Positions 1-7,023 of a stretch of 64,000 nucleotides of DNA are shown here, in pieces. The stretch is taken from assembly GCF_030149515.1 (NCBI RefSeq), contig NZ_JASBRI010000022.1, positions 62,001 through 126,000 of the forward strand, read 5' to 3'. This DNA is from Maricaulis sp. (GTDB lineage: Bacteria; Pseudomonadota; Alphaproteobacteria; Caulobacterales; Maricaulaceae). Positions within the stretch are counted from its first letter, which is position 1; every line of letters starts with the position of its first letter. A program made the translations under genes and the position numbers. Below the pieces are notes generated by a model that was given only the letters and a program-made list of their open reading frames with translations, ran no database searches and was not told the DNA's origin.

Positions 1-809
1 GCTCGTTCGTCGACCTCGACATAGACGCGGACGCGTTCGCCGACGAAGAAATCGCCCAGGCCGTCCACCACGGCATCGGCGACCACACGGCCGTCCTCGA
101 TGCGCGGATAGACCTGGCGGATGCGCCCCGTGGGTGCGACATCGCCGGTCAGGGCGGCGGCGTCGACCGTCACCGGATCGCCCTCGGAGATCGTGCGGGC
201 ATGGCGTTCCGGCAGGCGCAGGCGCAACAGGTAGAGGTCCGAGGCGATGGTGGCGACGGCCTCGCCGGGCAGGACCACGCTGCCGGACGTGACGGGCACG
301 TTCAGCACCCGGCCGGCCGAGGGGGCGAGCACATCGCCTTCGCGCGATTGCTGGACCAGCACGGCGCGCTCCTGCCGGGCCGAGGCGAGCTGGCCTTCCA
401 GCACGTCGACCTGGGTGCGGGCCTGGTCGAGCCGGGCCTGGGGAAAGATGCCGCGTTCGAACAGGTCCTCGGCGCGCGTCAGATCGATCCGCGCCTGTTC
501 CAGCTGGGCGGCGAGGGCGGATGCGGAGGCGTTGGCAGCACCGATCTGGGGCGCCAGGCGATCGTCGACCACCACCGCCAGAACGTCGCCGGCCTCAACC
601 GCGTCGCCCTCATCCACGCGCAGCTCGCCGATCGTGCCGCCGATACGGGCGCGGGCGGCGACGGTGTCGACGCTCTCGACCGTGGCGAACACGGCCTTGC
701 GGTCGGCGATCAGGCTCTGCGAGACCGTGAAGGTCTCGCCCGATTGTGCGTTCGCCTGTGCGGTAGCGGCGGCCAGGACAAGGACCGCGAAAAGACCGGC
801 TCTCAACAT
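1..809 (-). CDS. RND efflux periplasmic adaptor subunit (HlyD/MFP family), 3' end outside window
   Basis: Periplasmic adaptor that would link an inner-membrane RND pump to an outer-membrane channel. The reading frame is open from an ATG at 809 to the window edge, about 269 residues. It starts with a signal peptide (MLRAGLFAVLVLAAATAQANA). A biotinyl-lipoyl-like half motif follows (ARIGGTIGELRVDEGDAVEAG), then an alpha-helical hairpin region rich in Ala, Gln and Arg, then the second lipoyl half (GDVLAPSAGRVL) and the start of the beta-barrel. It lies 22 bases downstream of the rhodanese gene on the same strand, so the two are probably co-transcribed. The pump gene would be to the left, outside the window. 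The substrate cannot be told from the adaptor. Confidence 0.85.
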   Translation of the reverse strand, partial: MLRAGLFAVLVLAAATAQANAQSGETFTVSQSLIADRKAVFATVESVDTVAARARIGGTIGELRVDEGDAVEAGDVLAVVVDDRLAPQIGAANASASALAAQLEQARIDLTRAEDLFERGIFPQARLDQARTQVDVLEGQLASARQERAVLVQQSREGDVLAPSAGRVLNVPVTSGSVVLPGEAVATIASDLYLLRLRLPERHARTISEGDPVTVDAAALTGDVAPTGRIRQVYPRIEDGRVVADAVVDGLGDFFVGERVRVYVEVDER

Positions 810-831
810 GACGGGATCAGCCTTTCTGGTT

Positions 832-1188
832 TCAGGCCTTCTGGGGGTCGATGACGCGGCCCGTGGCCGGATCGATGGCGACGGTCGGCAGGCCGGCGGC
901 CTTCCAGGCCATCAGGCCGCCCTTGACGTGCGCGGTGATCGGCACGCCGGCCTTCTCGCAGCGCTTGAGCGCATCCACGGAGCGCTTGCCGGAGCCACAA
1001 TGCAGGATCACGTCGCGCGTCTTGTCGATCGGCAGGGCCCGGGGGTCGAAGGTCGACAAGGGATACAGCGACGCCCCGTGCAGGCGCTCCGTGGCGTATT
1101 CACGCGGTTCGCGGACATCGATGATGACGGCACTGCCGGCACGGATGGCTTCGTGAACGTCCTTCGGTTCAAGCTCTCGCAGGCTCAT
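832..1188 (-). CDS. Rhodanese-like sulfurtransferase, single domain
   Basis: Single rhodanese domain of 118 residues, expected to carry or transfer sulfane sulfur (persulfide) in the cytoplasm. The active-site loop is CGSGKR with the catalytic Cys at residue 64, preceded by the usual IIDVREPREY (CH2-type) motif and followed by GGLMAWKAAGLP. The chosen start (MSLREL) has a GGGAG Shine-Dalgarno sequence about 7 bases upstream. An upstream in-frame ATG would add six residues. It diverges from the SqrR/BigR-type regulator, whose gene starts less than 100 bases away, so it is probably controlled by it. An RND adaptor gene follows closely. Confidence 0.9.
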   Translation of the reverse strand: MSLRELEPKDVHEAIRAGSAVIIDVREPREYATERLHGASLYPLSTFDPRALPIDKTRDVILHCGSGKRSVDALKRCEKAGVPITAHVKGGLMAWKAAGLPTVAIDPATGRVIDPQKA

Positions 1189-1218
1189 GACGAACTCCCG
1201 TGTCATGGGTTAATATGA

Positions 1219-1255
1219 TTGACATCTGATATAGATATTACTAATTTAGTGTCAA
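1219..1255. promoter_or_regulatory. Overlapping divergent promoters with a central palindrome (likely SqrR/BigR operator)
   Basis: This stretch is far more AT-rich than its surroundings. On the + strand TTGACA (1219-1224) and TAATTT (1242-1247) are separated by 17 bases, facing the regulator and sqr. On the - strand TTGACA (1250-1255) and TATATC (1228-1233) are separated by 16 bases, facing the rhodanese gene. A perfect 11-base palindrome, ACTAATTTAGT (1240-1250), lies inside both promoters, and a further ACTAAT half-site follows at 1255. A repressor bound there would block both directions. The assignment to the neighbouring regulator is an inference. Confidence 0.65.
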
Positions 1256-1275
1256 CTAATATTTGAGGCATCGTT

Positions 1276-1617
1276 GTGAGCGTGTCCGGGAACCCCATCG
1301 ATCCGCAGATCGCACAATTGCAGGACCAGGCCGGCGAAGCCGCCGCCTTCCTGAAACAGCTGGCGAACGAAAAACGGCTGCTCATCCTGTGCCGCCTGGC
1401 CGCCGGCGAGGCGACCGTCGGCGAGCTCTGCGACATCGCCGGCCTGTCGCAATCGGCGGCCTCGCAACATCTCGCCAGGATGCGCAGCGAAGGTCTGGTC
1501 GAGGGGCGCAAATCGGGCCTCCAGGTTCACTACTCGATCAGCGACGAACGCTGCCGGGGTGTCCTCGAACACCTCAAGTCGAGCTTTTGCACAGTAGCGG
1601 ACGACGTGACGCGATGA
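1276..1617 (+). CDS. sqrR: ArsR-family persulfide-sensing repressor (SqrR/BigR type)
   Basis: Winged-helix ArsR/SmtB protein of 113 residues; the recognition helix region reads LSQSAASQHLARMRSEG. It has cysteines at 39 and 105, a spacing of 66 residues. This equals the spacing of the Cys41/Cys107 pair in Rhodobacter SqrR, which forms a tetrasulfide link on exposure to sulfane sulfur and then releases DNA. The metal-binding motif of ArsR/SmtB arsenic or zinc sensors is not seen. The neighbours fit the role: a sulfide:quinone oxidoreductase immediately downstream and a divergent rhodanese. The start is GTG at 1276; no better start is seen upstream. Confidence 0.85.
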   Translation: MSVSGNPIDPQIAQLQDQAGEAAAFLKQLANEKRLLILCRLAAGEATVGELCDIAGLSQSAASQHLARMRSEGLVEGRKSGLQVHYSISDERCRGVLEHLKSSFCTVADDVTR

Positions 1618-1687
1618 GTTGACCCAGCGCAATGTTTCACTGCGCGGCAGGCGAGAGAATGGCCCCTTCAATCATGGGAGGAATGCG

Positions 1688-2968
1688 ATGGCCCATATCG
1701 TCGTACTGGGGGCCGGCCTGGGCGGTGTCCCGATGGCACTCGAAGCGCGCAAGACCCTGCGCAAGGAGGACCGGGTCACAGTCGTCTCCGACTATCCGAC
1801 CTTTCATTTCACGCCCTCCAATCCCTGGGTTGCGGTCGACTGGCGCAAGCCGGAGAAGATCAAGGTCGAACTGGAACCGATGCTGAAGAAGAAAGGCATC
1901 GACTTCCTCCACGCGGCAGCCACTCGCGTCCGCCCCGATATCAACGCCATAGATCTCGCCAATGGCGATACGCTGGAATACGACTACCTCGTCATCGCAA
2001 CCGGCCCCGAACTCGCCTTTGACGAAATCGAAGGCCTGGGACCGCGTGGCGGTTTCACCCAGTCGATCTGCCACGTCGATCATGCCGCGGCAGCGAATAC
2101 GGTCTGGCAGGACTTCGTAAAGGATCCCGGCCCGGCCATCGTCGGTGCCGTCCAGGGCGCGTCCTGCTTCGGTCCGGCATACGAGTTCGCGATGATCCTG
2201 GAGACTGATCTTCGCAGGCGGAAGATCCGCGACAAGGTGCCGATGACCTTTGTCACCTCGGAACCCTATATCGGCCATCTCGGCCTGGACGGGGTTGGCG
2301 ATACCAAGGGTCTGCTGGAAAGCGAGATGCGCAACCGGCACATCAAGTGGATCACCTCCGCCCGCGTGACGAAAGTCGAAGACGGCATGATGCATGTCGA
2401 GGAGGTCGGCGAGGACGGGGCGGTGGAAAAGACCCACGAACTGCCCTTCAAATACTCCATGATGCTGCCCGCCTTCCGCGGCATCGCCGCAGTGCGCGAT
2501 GTCGAAGGTCTGGTCAATCCGCGCGGCTTCGTGCTGATCGACGAACACCAGCGCAATCCGAACTGGCCCAACATCTATTCGGTCGGCGTGTGCGTGGCGA
2601 TCCCGCCTGTTGCGGCCTATCCCGTGCCCGTGGGCGTGCCCAAGACCGGTTTCATGATCGAATCCATGGTCGTGGCCACCGCCCGAAATCTGCGGGCCGA
2701 TCTGGACGGCGAGCCGGCCCGCAATGTCGCCACGTGGAATGCGGTCTGTCTGGCCGATTTCGGCGATGGCGGCGTCGCCTTCGTGGCAATGCCCCAAATC
2801 CCGCCGCGCAATGTGAACTGGTCTGCCCGGGGCGGATGGGTACACGTCGCCAAGAGCGCGTTTGAAAGCTATTTCCTGGGCAAGATCCGGCGCGGCGCCG
2901 GCGAACCCGTCTACGAAAAGGCCGTGTTCGACATGCTGGGCATCCACAAGGTCAGGACCGAGGCTTGA
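1688..2968 (+). CDS. sqr: Sulfide:quinone oxidoreductase
   Basis: FAD enzyme of 426 residues that oxidises sulfide and passes electrons to the quinone pool from the inner face of the membrane. The N-terminus has the dinucleotide-binding GAGLGG motif. Three cysteines match the SQR redox triad: C128 (SICHVDHA), C160 (GASCFGPAYE) and C354. The first two are at the same numbers as in the Acidithiobacillus ferrooxidans enzyme, and the third is two residues off. The start at 1688 has a strong Shine-Dalgarno sequence (GGGAGGAATGCG before ATG); an earlier in-frame ATG at 1619 is not supported. The gene follows the persulfide sensor by about 70 bases. The product would be polysulfide or persulfide, consistent with the nearby rhodanese. 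Confidence 0.92.
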   Translation: MAHIVVLGAGLGGVPMALEARKTLRKEDRVTVVSDYPTFHFTPSNPWVAVDWRKPEKIKVELEPMLKKKGIDFLHAAATRVRPDINAIDLANGDTLEYDYLVIATGPELAFDEIEGLGPRGGFTQSICHVDHAAAANTVWQDFVKDPGPAIVGAVQGASCFGPAYEFAMILETDLRRRKIRDKVPMTFVTSEPYIGHLGLDGVGDTKGLLESEMRNRHIKWITSARVTKVEDGMMHVEEVGEDGAVEKTHELPFKYSMMLPAFRGIAAVRDVEGLVNPRGFVLIDEHQRNPNWPNIYSVGVCVAIPPVAAYPVPVGVPKTGFMIESMVVATARNLRADLDGEPARNVATWNAVCLADFGDGGVAFVAMPQIPPRNVNWSARGGWVHVAKSAFESYFLGKIRRGAGEPVYEKAVFDMLGIHKVRTEA

Positions 2969-2978
2969 GACGACAAAT

Positions 2979-3004
2979 GGCCGGATGGAAAATTCCGTCC
3001 GGCC
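2979..3004. terminator. Hairpin between convergent sqr and usp genes
   Basis: GGCCGGA at 2979-2985 pairs with TCCGGCC at 2998-3004, extended inward by a wobble and GG/CC pairs, with an AAAATT loop. It sits between two convergent genes. No long T-tract follows on either strand, so termination strength is uncertain. Confidence 0.5.
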
Positions 3005-3034
3005 TTCACTGTGTCTGCGCCCGGCAACGCTCTG

Positions 3035-3913
3035 CTAGTGGCACAGCAGGACCGGACAGTTGGCATCGTGCAGAAGATGGCGGGTGAAACCGCCCAAGAT
3101 GGCTTCGCGGGCCCGGCTGTGGGAGTACGCTCCCATCACGACCAGTTCGGGGTGTTCCGCCTCGATCAGCTCCATGAACTCATTCTCGGGCCGTTTGAAC
3201 ATGTCGCGCCGGATCGTACGGCCCTGCGCAGCGATATCGTGCAGTTGCAGATAGCGGGCCGCCTCCTCTGCCGACAGGCCCTCCTCGGCGATATCGCCGA
3301 CCGCCACCACCGTTACCGACTGCGCCGCCGCCAGGAAGGGTCGGGCTGCGCTCAGGGCCCGGGTCGCCTCCAGCCCGCCATTCCAGGCCAGCACGACCGT
3401 GGCAGGAACGCGCTTCATGCGCCTGTCGCCGTCCAGTACCAGCAGCGGGCGTGCGGACTGGAACAGGATGGATTCCATCAGCCCGTATTCGTCGTGCCGG
3501 TCGACCGTGACGGGACGCACCATCACGGTGAGGTCGCGAAGCCGCGCCCGATTGCCCAGGTCGTAAACGCTGCGTGCCTCGTACTCGACCCAGGACGCTG
3601 CCGGTTCCGCCGTGCCGGCAGCCGCCTTGTCGGTATCCAGCACTGCAAGCTTGTGCCTGGAACACAGATCATCAAAGCGGGCTTTCAGCTCGCGGGCGGC
3701 CCTGGTCGTCGCTTCCGACAGGGCGTCGTAGTTGGCTTCGATATAGGGAACCACGACGGGGTAATACAAACCGTCCGGCATCACGATGCGCGGGCGCGTA
3801 TGCACCACGTCGAGATGCGAGCCAAAATGCTTGGCCAGCGCGAGGCCCGCATCGAACGCGGCGTCGCAGGTTCCCGTTTCAACGAAAGGAATCATGATCT
3901 TGCGCAGCTTCAT
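3035..3913 (-). CDS. Universal stress protein with two Usp domains
   Basis: Protein of 292 residues with two tandem Usp (adenine nucleotide alpha-hydrolase-like) domains. The first begins KIMIPFVETGTCDAAFDAGLALA. The second ends with the ATP-binding-like pattern VVMGAYSHSRAREAILGGFTRHLL and a CPVLLCH tail. Tandem Usp proteins of this kind are commonly induced under low oxygen in proteobacteria. A perfect FNR/FixK box lies about 55 bases upstream of its start, and the next gene upstream is a FixK-like regulator, so control by oxygen is likely. The molecular function is not known from the sequence. Confidence 0.88.
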   Translation of the reverse strand: MKLRKIMIPFVETGTCDAAFDAGLALAKHFGSHLDVVHTRPRIVMPDGLYYPVVVPYIEANYDALSEATTRAARELKARFDDLCSRHKLAVLDTDKAAAGTAEPAASWVEYEARSVYDLGNRARLRDLTVMVRPVTVDRHDEYGLMESILFQSARPLLVLDGDRRMKRVPATVVLAWNGGLEATRALSAARPFLAAAQSVTVVAVGDIAEEGLSAEEAARYLQLHDIAAQGRTIRRDMFKRPENEFMELIEAEHPELVVMGAYSHSRAREAILGGFTRHLLHDANCPVLLCH

Positions 3914-3966
3914 GGCAGCATCTCCCGGAACTTTGCCTACTCTGCCGCTCCGGCGCAGGAACAGCC

Positions 3967-3980
3967 TTGATCAGCATCAA
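3967..3980 (-). promoter_or_regulatory. FNR/FixK box upstream of usp
   Basis: TTGAT-CAGC-ATCAA is a perfect match to the FNR/FixK consensus TTGAT-N4-ATCAA. It lies in the gap between the fixK-like gene and usp, about 55 bases before the usp start. Confidence 0.8.
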
Positions 3981-4022
3981 GAATGACCGTGCCGGCGATC
4001 CGGCCCGGCCCGCCGCGGGTCG

Positions 4023-4589
4023 TCATGCCGCCAGCGCGCCTTCGATCCGGTAGGTGCGCTTGCCGGTGACGACCAGGCGGCGTTCGCGCATCCAGCGCGA
4101 GAACATGCGCGATACGGTTTCGATGGTCAGGCCGGTATAGTCGGCAATCTCCTGACGGGTCATCGGAAGTTCGATATCGCCCAGCGGCGTGGTCAGGCGC
4201 TCGGACACGATAATCAGGAATTCGGCCAGACGCTCGGCCGCGGACTTCTGGCCCAGAAGCGTGATGTGCCGGCGTTCGCGGTCGAGGCGGTTGCGCATCT
4301 GTTCGAAGACATATTCCGCCCATGCGGTGTCGGACAGCGCCGCATTGACCGGGGCGCACACAAGTTCGACATCGGTCAGCGCCTCGGCATAATGATCCAG
4401 CTCGCCGCCGAACTGAAAGTGCAGCAATTCGCCTTCGGTGACGAAGTCGACGATCTGGCGGCGCCCGTCCTCGAAGATGCAGAACACCGAAACGACGCCT
4501 TTCGTGACCTTGATCAACTCCCCGGCATCATCGCCGGCGAAATAGATCGGTGTGTGTTTGGCCAGGCAGCGGTGCGTTTCGAAAGACAT
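4023..4589 (-). CDS. fixK: Crp/Fnr-family transcription regulator, FixK-like
   Basis: Regulator of 188 residues with an N-terminal cyclic-nucleotide-binding-type barrel and a C-terminal Crp-type helix-turn-helix (MTRQEIADYTGLTIETVSRMFSRW). It lacks the N-terminal cysteine cluster of oxygen-sensing Fnr, so it is of the FixK type, whose activity is normally set by FixLJ-driven transcription. The helix ETVSR is the kind that reads TTGAT-type half-sites. The start at 4589 (MSFETH) has GGAG at a good distance; an in-frame ATG at 4601 lacks one. fixJ and fixL are just upstream on the same strand, separated by a receiver-only gene. A 65-bp upstream element (4624-4688) is shared with nirK. Confidence 0.85.
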   Translation of the reverse strand: MSFETHRCLAKHTPIYFAGDDAGELIKVTKGVVSVFCIFEDGRRQIVDFVTEGELLHFQFGGELDHYAEALTDVELVCAPVNAALSDTAWAEYVFEQMRNRLDRERRHITLLGQKSAAERLAEFLIIVSERLTTPLGDIELPMTRQEIADYTGLTIETVSRMFSRWMRERRLVVTGKRTYRIEGALAA

Positions 4590-4623
4590 GATCTGCTCCA
4601 TCGTCGGGATCGTTCCGGAGCCT

Positions 4624-4688
4624 TGTTTCCCAGATCGCCGGGCCGGCCGTAATTCGCATCAATGCGTACGCAAAAACCCTTATGCCGG
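4624..4688 (-). promoter_or_regulatory. Promoter element shared with the nirK upstream region (possible FixJ target)
   Basis: This 65-base stretch aligns without gaps to 15991-16055, with 46 identities by my count. Identical blocks include TGTTTCCCAGATCG and the palindrome GCGTACGC (4664-4671). It reads toward fixK on the minus strand, ending about 35 bases before the start codon. fixK is the classic target of phosphorylated FixJ, so FixJ binding is a reasonable inference. Confidence 0.55.
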
Positions 4689-5048
4689 TCCGCCTATCCT
4701 TGACCGGATGAGCGCCAGGAGTGCGTGGGCATCCACAGGCTTGCGGACCACGGCGATACCCAGGCCCTCGCCAATAATGTGCCGCACGATGGCGGGCGAG
4801 GAACAGGTCACGATAATGGTGGCCGGCGGCGCCCGCATGCCGGTCCTCCACGCCAGGAATTGACGTACGTCGCCCGCCGCATGCAGATCAACGATCAGGA
4901 CATCATTGGCCGCCGGCTGCGCATTCTCGACAGCGCCCTGCAGGGACCCGAACTGGACACTGCGATAGTCCATGGCGTCCGCGAAAGCGGCAAACGCTTC
5001 GCGGACAAACGGGTCGGTTTCGACGAGTATGATTGCGGACTGGCCCAT
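4680..5048 (-). CDS. Stand-alone response-regulator receiver domain
   Basis: Receiver (REC) domain of 122 residues with no output domain. The phospho-acceptor Asp54 (VLIVDLHA), an acidic pair at E10/D12 and the conserved Lys103 (VVRKPVD) are present, so it should be phosphorylatable. It lies between fixJ and fixK on the same strand, with a FixK-type box 39 bases before its start. Possible roles are a phosphate sink or feedback element for FixL, comparable in role (not sequence) to FixT, or a connector to another kinase. No direct evidence separates these. Confidence 0.8.
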   Translation of the reverse strand: MGQSAIILVETDPFVREAFAAFADAMDYRSVQFGSLQGAVENAQPAANDVLIVDLHAAGDVRQFLAWRTGMRAPPATIIVTCSSPAIVRHIIGEGLGIAVVRKPVDAHALLALIRSRIGGPA

Positions 5049-5086
5049 GTATCCGCCGTCGGTAACCGGACAGGCGGGCGCATTCT

Positions 5087-5100
5087 TTGCTCGTGATCAA
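5087..5100 (-). promoter_or_regulatory. FixK/FNR-like box upstream of the receiver gene
   Basis: TTGCT-CGTG-ATCAA has one perfect half-site (ATCAA) and one with a single mismatch to TTGAT. It lies between fixJ and the receiver gene, 39 bases from the receiver start. Confidence 0.6.
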
Positions 5101-5111
5101 AGTCGCTGCGC

Positions 5112-5678
5112 CTAGCGCGACATGATCCGGACCAGTTCCGCCACATTGCGGACGCCCAGCTTCGCGAAGACGCGCGCCCTGTGTATTTCGACCGTGCGGG
5201 GGCTGATATCGAGCTCCCGGGCGATTTCCTTGTTCGTCAATCCGCGATTGAGCGTTTCGGCGATCTCGCGCTCTCGGCTGGTCAGGCCGTCGAGCGAGAG
5301 AGTATCGACCGGCACTTCCCTTTCCTCGATGGCACGCGCCAGCGCCGCTTCGACGGTAACGGGCGTGAAGGGCTTCTCGATGAAATCGAAAGCGCCCAGC
5401 CGAATGGCTTCGACCGCCGTGGCGATATCGCCATGGGCGCTGACCATTATCACTGGAAACGACAGCGGGGACAGGCGCCGCAATGTGTCGAGACCGGACA
5501 GTTGCGGCATTTTGAGATCGAGAAAGGCGACATCGGGCGTGTCCGACTTCACCGCTTCGATGAAGGCGAGACCGTGCGGATGGGTCGCGATGACACGTCC
5601 AGGCAGGTCGAGCACGGCCGCCAGCGACTCCCGGACCGCCTCGTCATCATCGGTGATTGCAATCTTCAATTCGCTCAT
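5112..5678 (-). CDS. fixJ: Oxygen-responsive response regulator FixJ
   Basis: Response regulator of 188 residues. The receiver domain has Asp54 (VAFLDLKMPQLSG) and Lys102 (FIEKPFT). The C-terminal LuxR/FixJ-type helix-turn-helix spans about residues 130-185 (LTSREREIAETL...NKEIARELDISPRTVEIHRARV). It is the partner of the FixL kinase, with which it overlaps by four bases (ATGA), indicating a translationally coupled pair. Expected target: the fixK promoter. The receiver-only gene and fixK follow. Confidence 0.93.
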   Translation of the reverse strand: MSELKIAITDDDEAVRESLAAVLDLPGRVIATHPHGLAFIEAVKSDTPDVAFLDLKMPQLSGLDTLRRLSPLSFPVIMVSAHGDIATAVEAIRLGAFDFIEKPFTPVTVEAALARAIEEREVPVDTLSLDGLTSREREIAETLNRGLTNKEIARELDISPRTVEIHRARVFAKLGVRNVAELVRIMSR

Positions 5679-6796
5679 TCTTCATCCCGTTCCACCGGAA
5701 GTCGAAGCAGGAACCGCGCACCGGACAGGTTGTCCGGTGCGCCCGCCGCGTCCGCAAGTTCCAGGTTTCCCCCATGCGTTTCCGCGATTGTCCGGCAGAT
5801 CGACAACCCCATGCCCAGCCCGTCCGGCTTGCCGCTGACAAACGGCGCGAACAGGCGGGGCCGGAGTTCCGGATCGATGCCGGGACCGTTGTCCTCCACC
5901 AGTACGCAGACATCGTCCGGCCCGTCCAGATAGCTGCGGATGCGGATCCGCCGGTCGGTCTGCCCCAGTGTGGCATCCAGGGCATTCTTTACAAGATTGA
6001 CCATGATCTGCCGGATCTGGGTCGGATCGGCGAACACCGTGCCATCGAATTCGAGCTCGTCGACATCGATGGTGGCCTCGCCATCCGCATCGACGACGCG
6101 GCACAGTTCGGCGGCATCGCGGACAATCTCCGAGAGGTCGACCCGGCGGCGTTCCTCATCGCCACGCTCCACCATTTGCCGGATCTTCCGGACAATGTCG
6201 CCGGCACGCTGGGCCTCGTCCTGGGCCCGGGCAAACAAGGCGCGCGCCTTCTCCGGATCGCTTTCCAGCGCACGATCGGATGCCGCAAGAAAGAGCGATA
6301 TGGCCGTCAATGGCTGGTTCAGCTCATGCGCCAGGGCCGAGCCCATCTCCGCCACCGCCCCGACCCGGCCCATATGGGTCAGCTGGGCCTGCAGATCGCG
6401 CAGGCGCCGCTCGGCGGCCACCCGGTCCGACAGGTCGCGCACAATGCCCACGAAGAGCGGCTCGCCTTGGTCCACGAACTCGCCGACACTGAGATCCATG
6501 GCGAATTCGGTCCCGTCCTTGCGCAATCCCTCGACCTGTCGGCCGATACCGATGATCCGCGGTGTTCCGCTCGTGAGATAATTGGCGATGAAACCGTCAT
6601 GGCGCTCGGCATAGCGGCGCGGCATCAGCATCGACACATTGCGCCCGATGACGTCTTCCGCCGTCCAGCCGAAAATGCGTTCGCAGGCCGGATTGTAGAG
6701 GCTCACCCGGCCGTGCCGGTCGATGCACAAAATGCCGTCGACTGCTGTGCGAACGAGCGCCTGCAGCTGTCCCTCGGCAAATGTGGTTCCCGGCAT
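5675..6796 (-). CDS. fixL: Haem-PAS oxygen-sensing histidine kinase FixL
   Basis: Kinase of 373 residues. The N-terminal PAS domain carries the FixL haem signature: the proximal His66 in RYAERHDGFI and Arg86 in IIGIGRQV, which match His200 and Arg220 of Bradyrhizobium FixL. Two other haem-pocket residues differ: Arg206 is Asn here (FIANY) and His214 is Arg (TPRIIG). The HisKA box is ALAHELNQPL with His157, followed by N (NLVKNALDA), G1 (EDNGPGI) and G2 (GLGMGLSIC) boxes. No transmembrane segment is seen, so it is a soluble FixL. The ATG at 6796 was chosen because the PAS domain begins shortly after it; the frame continues upstream without family features. Confidence 0.92.
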   Translation of the reverse strand: MPGTTFAEGQLQALVRTAVDGILCIDRHGRVSLYNPACERIFGWTAEDVIGRNVSMLMPRRYAERHDGFIANYLTSGTPRIIGIGRQVEGLRKDGTEFAMDLSVGEFVDQGEPLFVGIVRDLSDRVAAERRLRDLQAQLTHMGRVGAVAEMGSALAHELNQPLTAISLFLAASDRALESDPEKARALFARAQDEAQRAGDIVRKIRQMVERGDEERRRVDLSEIVRDAAELCRVVDADGEATIDVDELEFDGTVFADPTQIRQIMVNLVKNALDATLGQTDRRIRIRSYLDGPDDVCVLVEDNGPGIDPELRPRLFAPFVSGKPDGLGMGLSICRTIAETHGGNLELADAAGAPDNLSGARFLLRLPVERDEE

Positions 6797-6975
6797 CGTT
6801 TCGCCCAGCGTGCTAGTTCCCGCAGACCAAGCGGGGGATCCGCCCCAGACAACCGAACCGCCTGACGCGTTCGCAAACTGCGCGAATGTCCGGCCGCATT
6901 CAAGCCGATGCCTGTAGTGCCCGGCCCGCCTTTCCGCCGGCGGAGCCGGAGGGCAATGACCGCCGGGGGCCAGGT

Positions 6976-6989
6976 TTGCGCCAACGCAA
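6976..6989 (+). promoter_or_regulatory. NnrR/Dnr-type box upstream of hemN
   Basis: TTGCG-CCAA-CGCAA is a perfect palindrome centred 41 bases before the hemN ATG. The same half-sites recur at 10067 and 17128. Confidence 0.75.
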
Positions 6990-7023
6990 ATTCCGGCCGC
7001 TCGCAAACCGCTATGGCGGCGGA

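Noticed and set aside
6870-6886. Palindrome TTCGC-N7-GCGAA upstream of fixL
   Set aside because: The spacing (7) does not fit the FNR-family boxes, and no second copy was seen. It may be chance in high-GC sequence.
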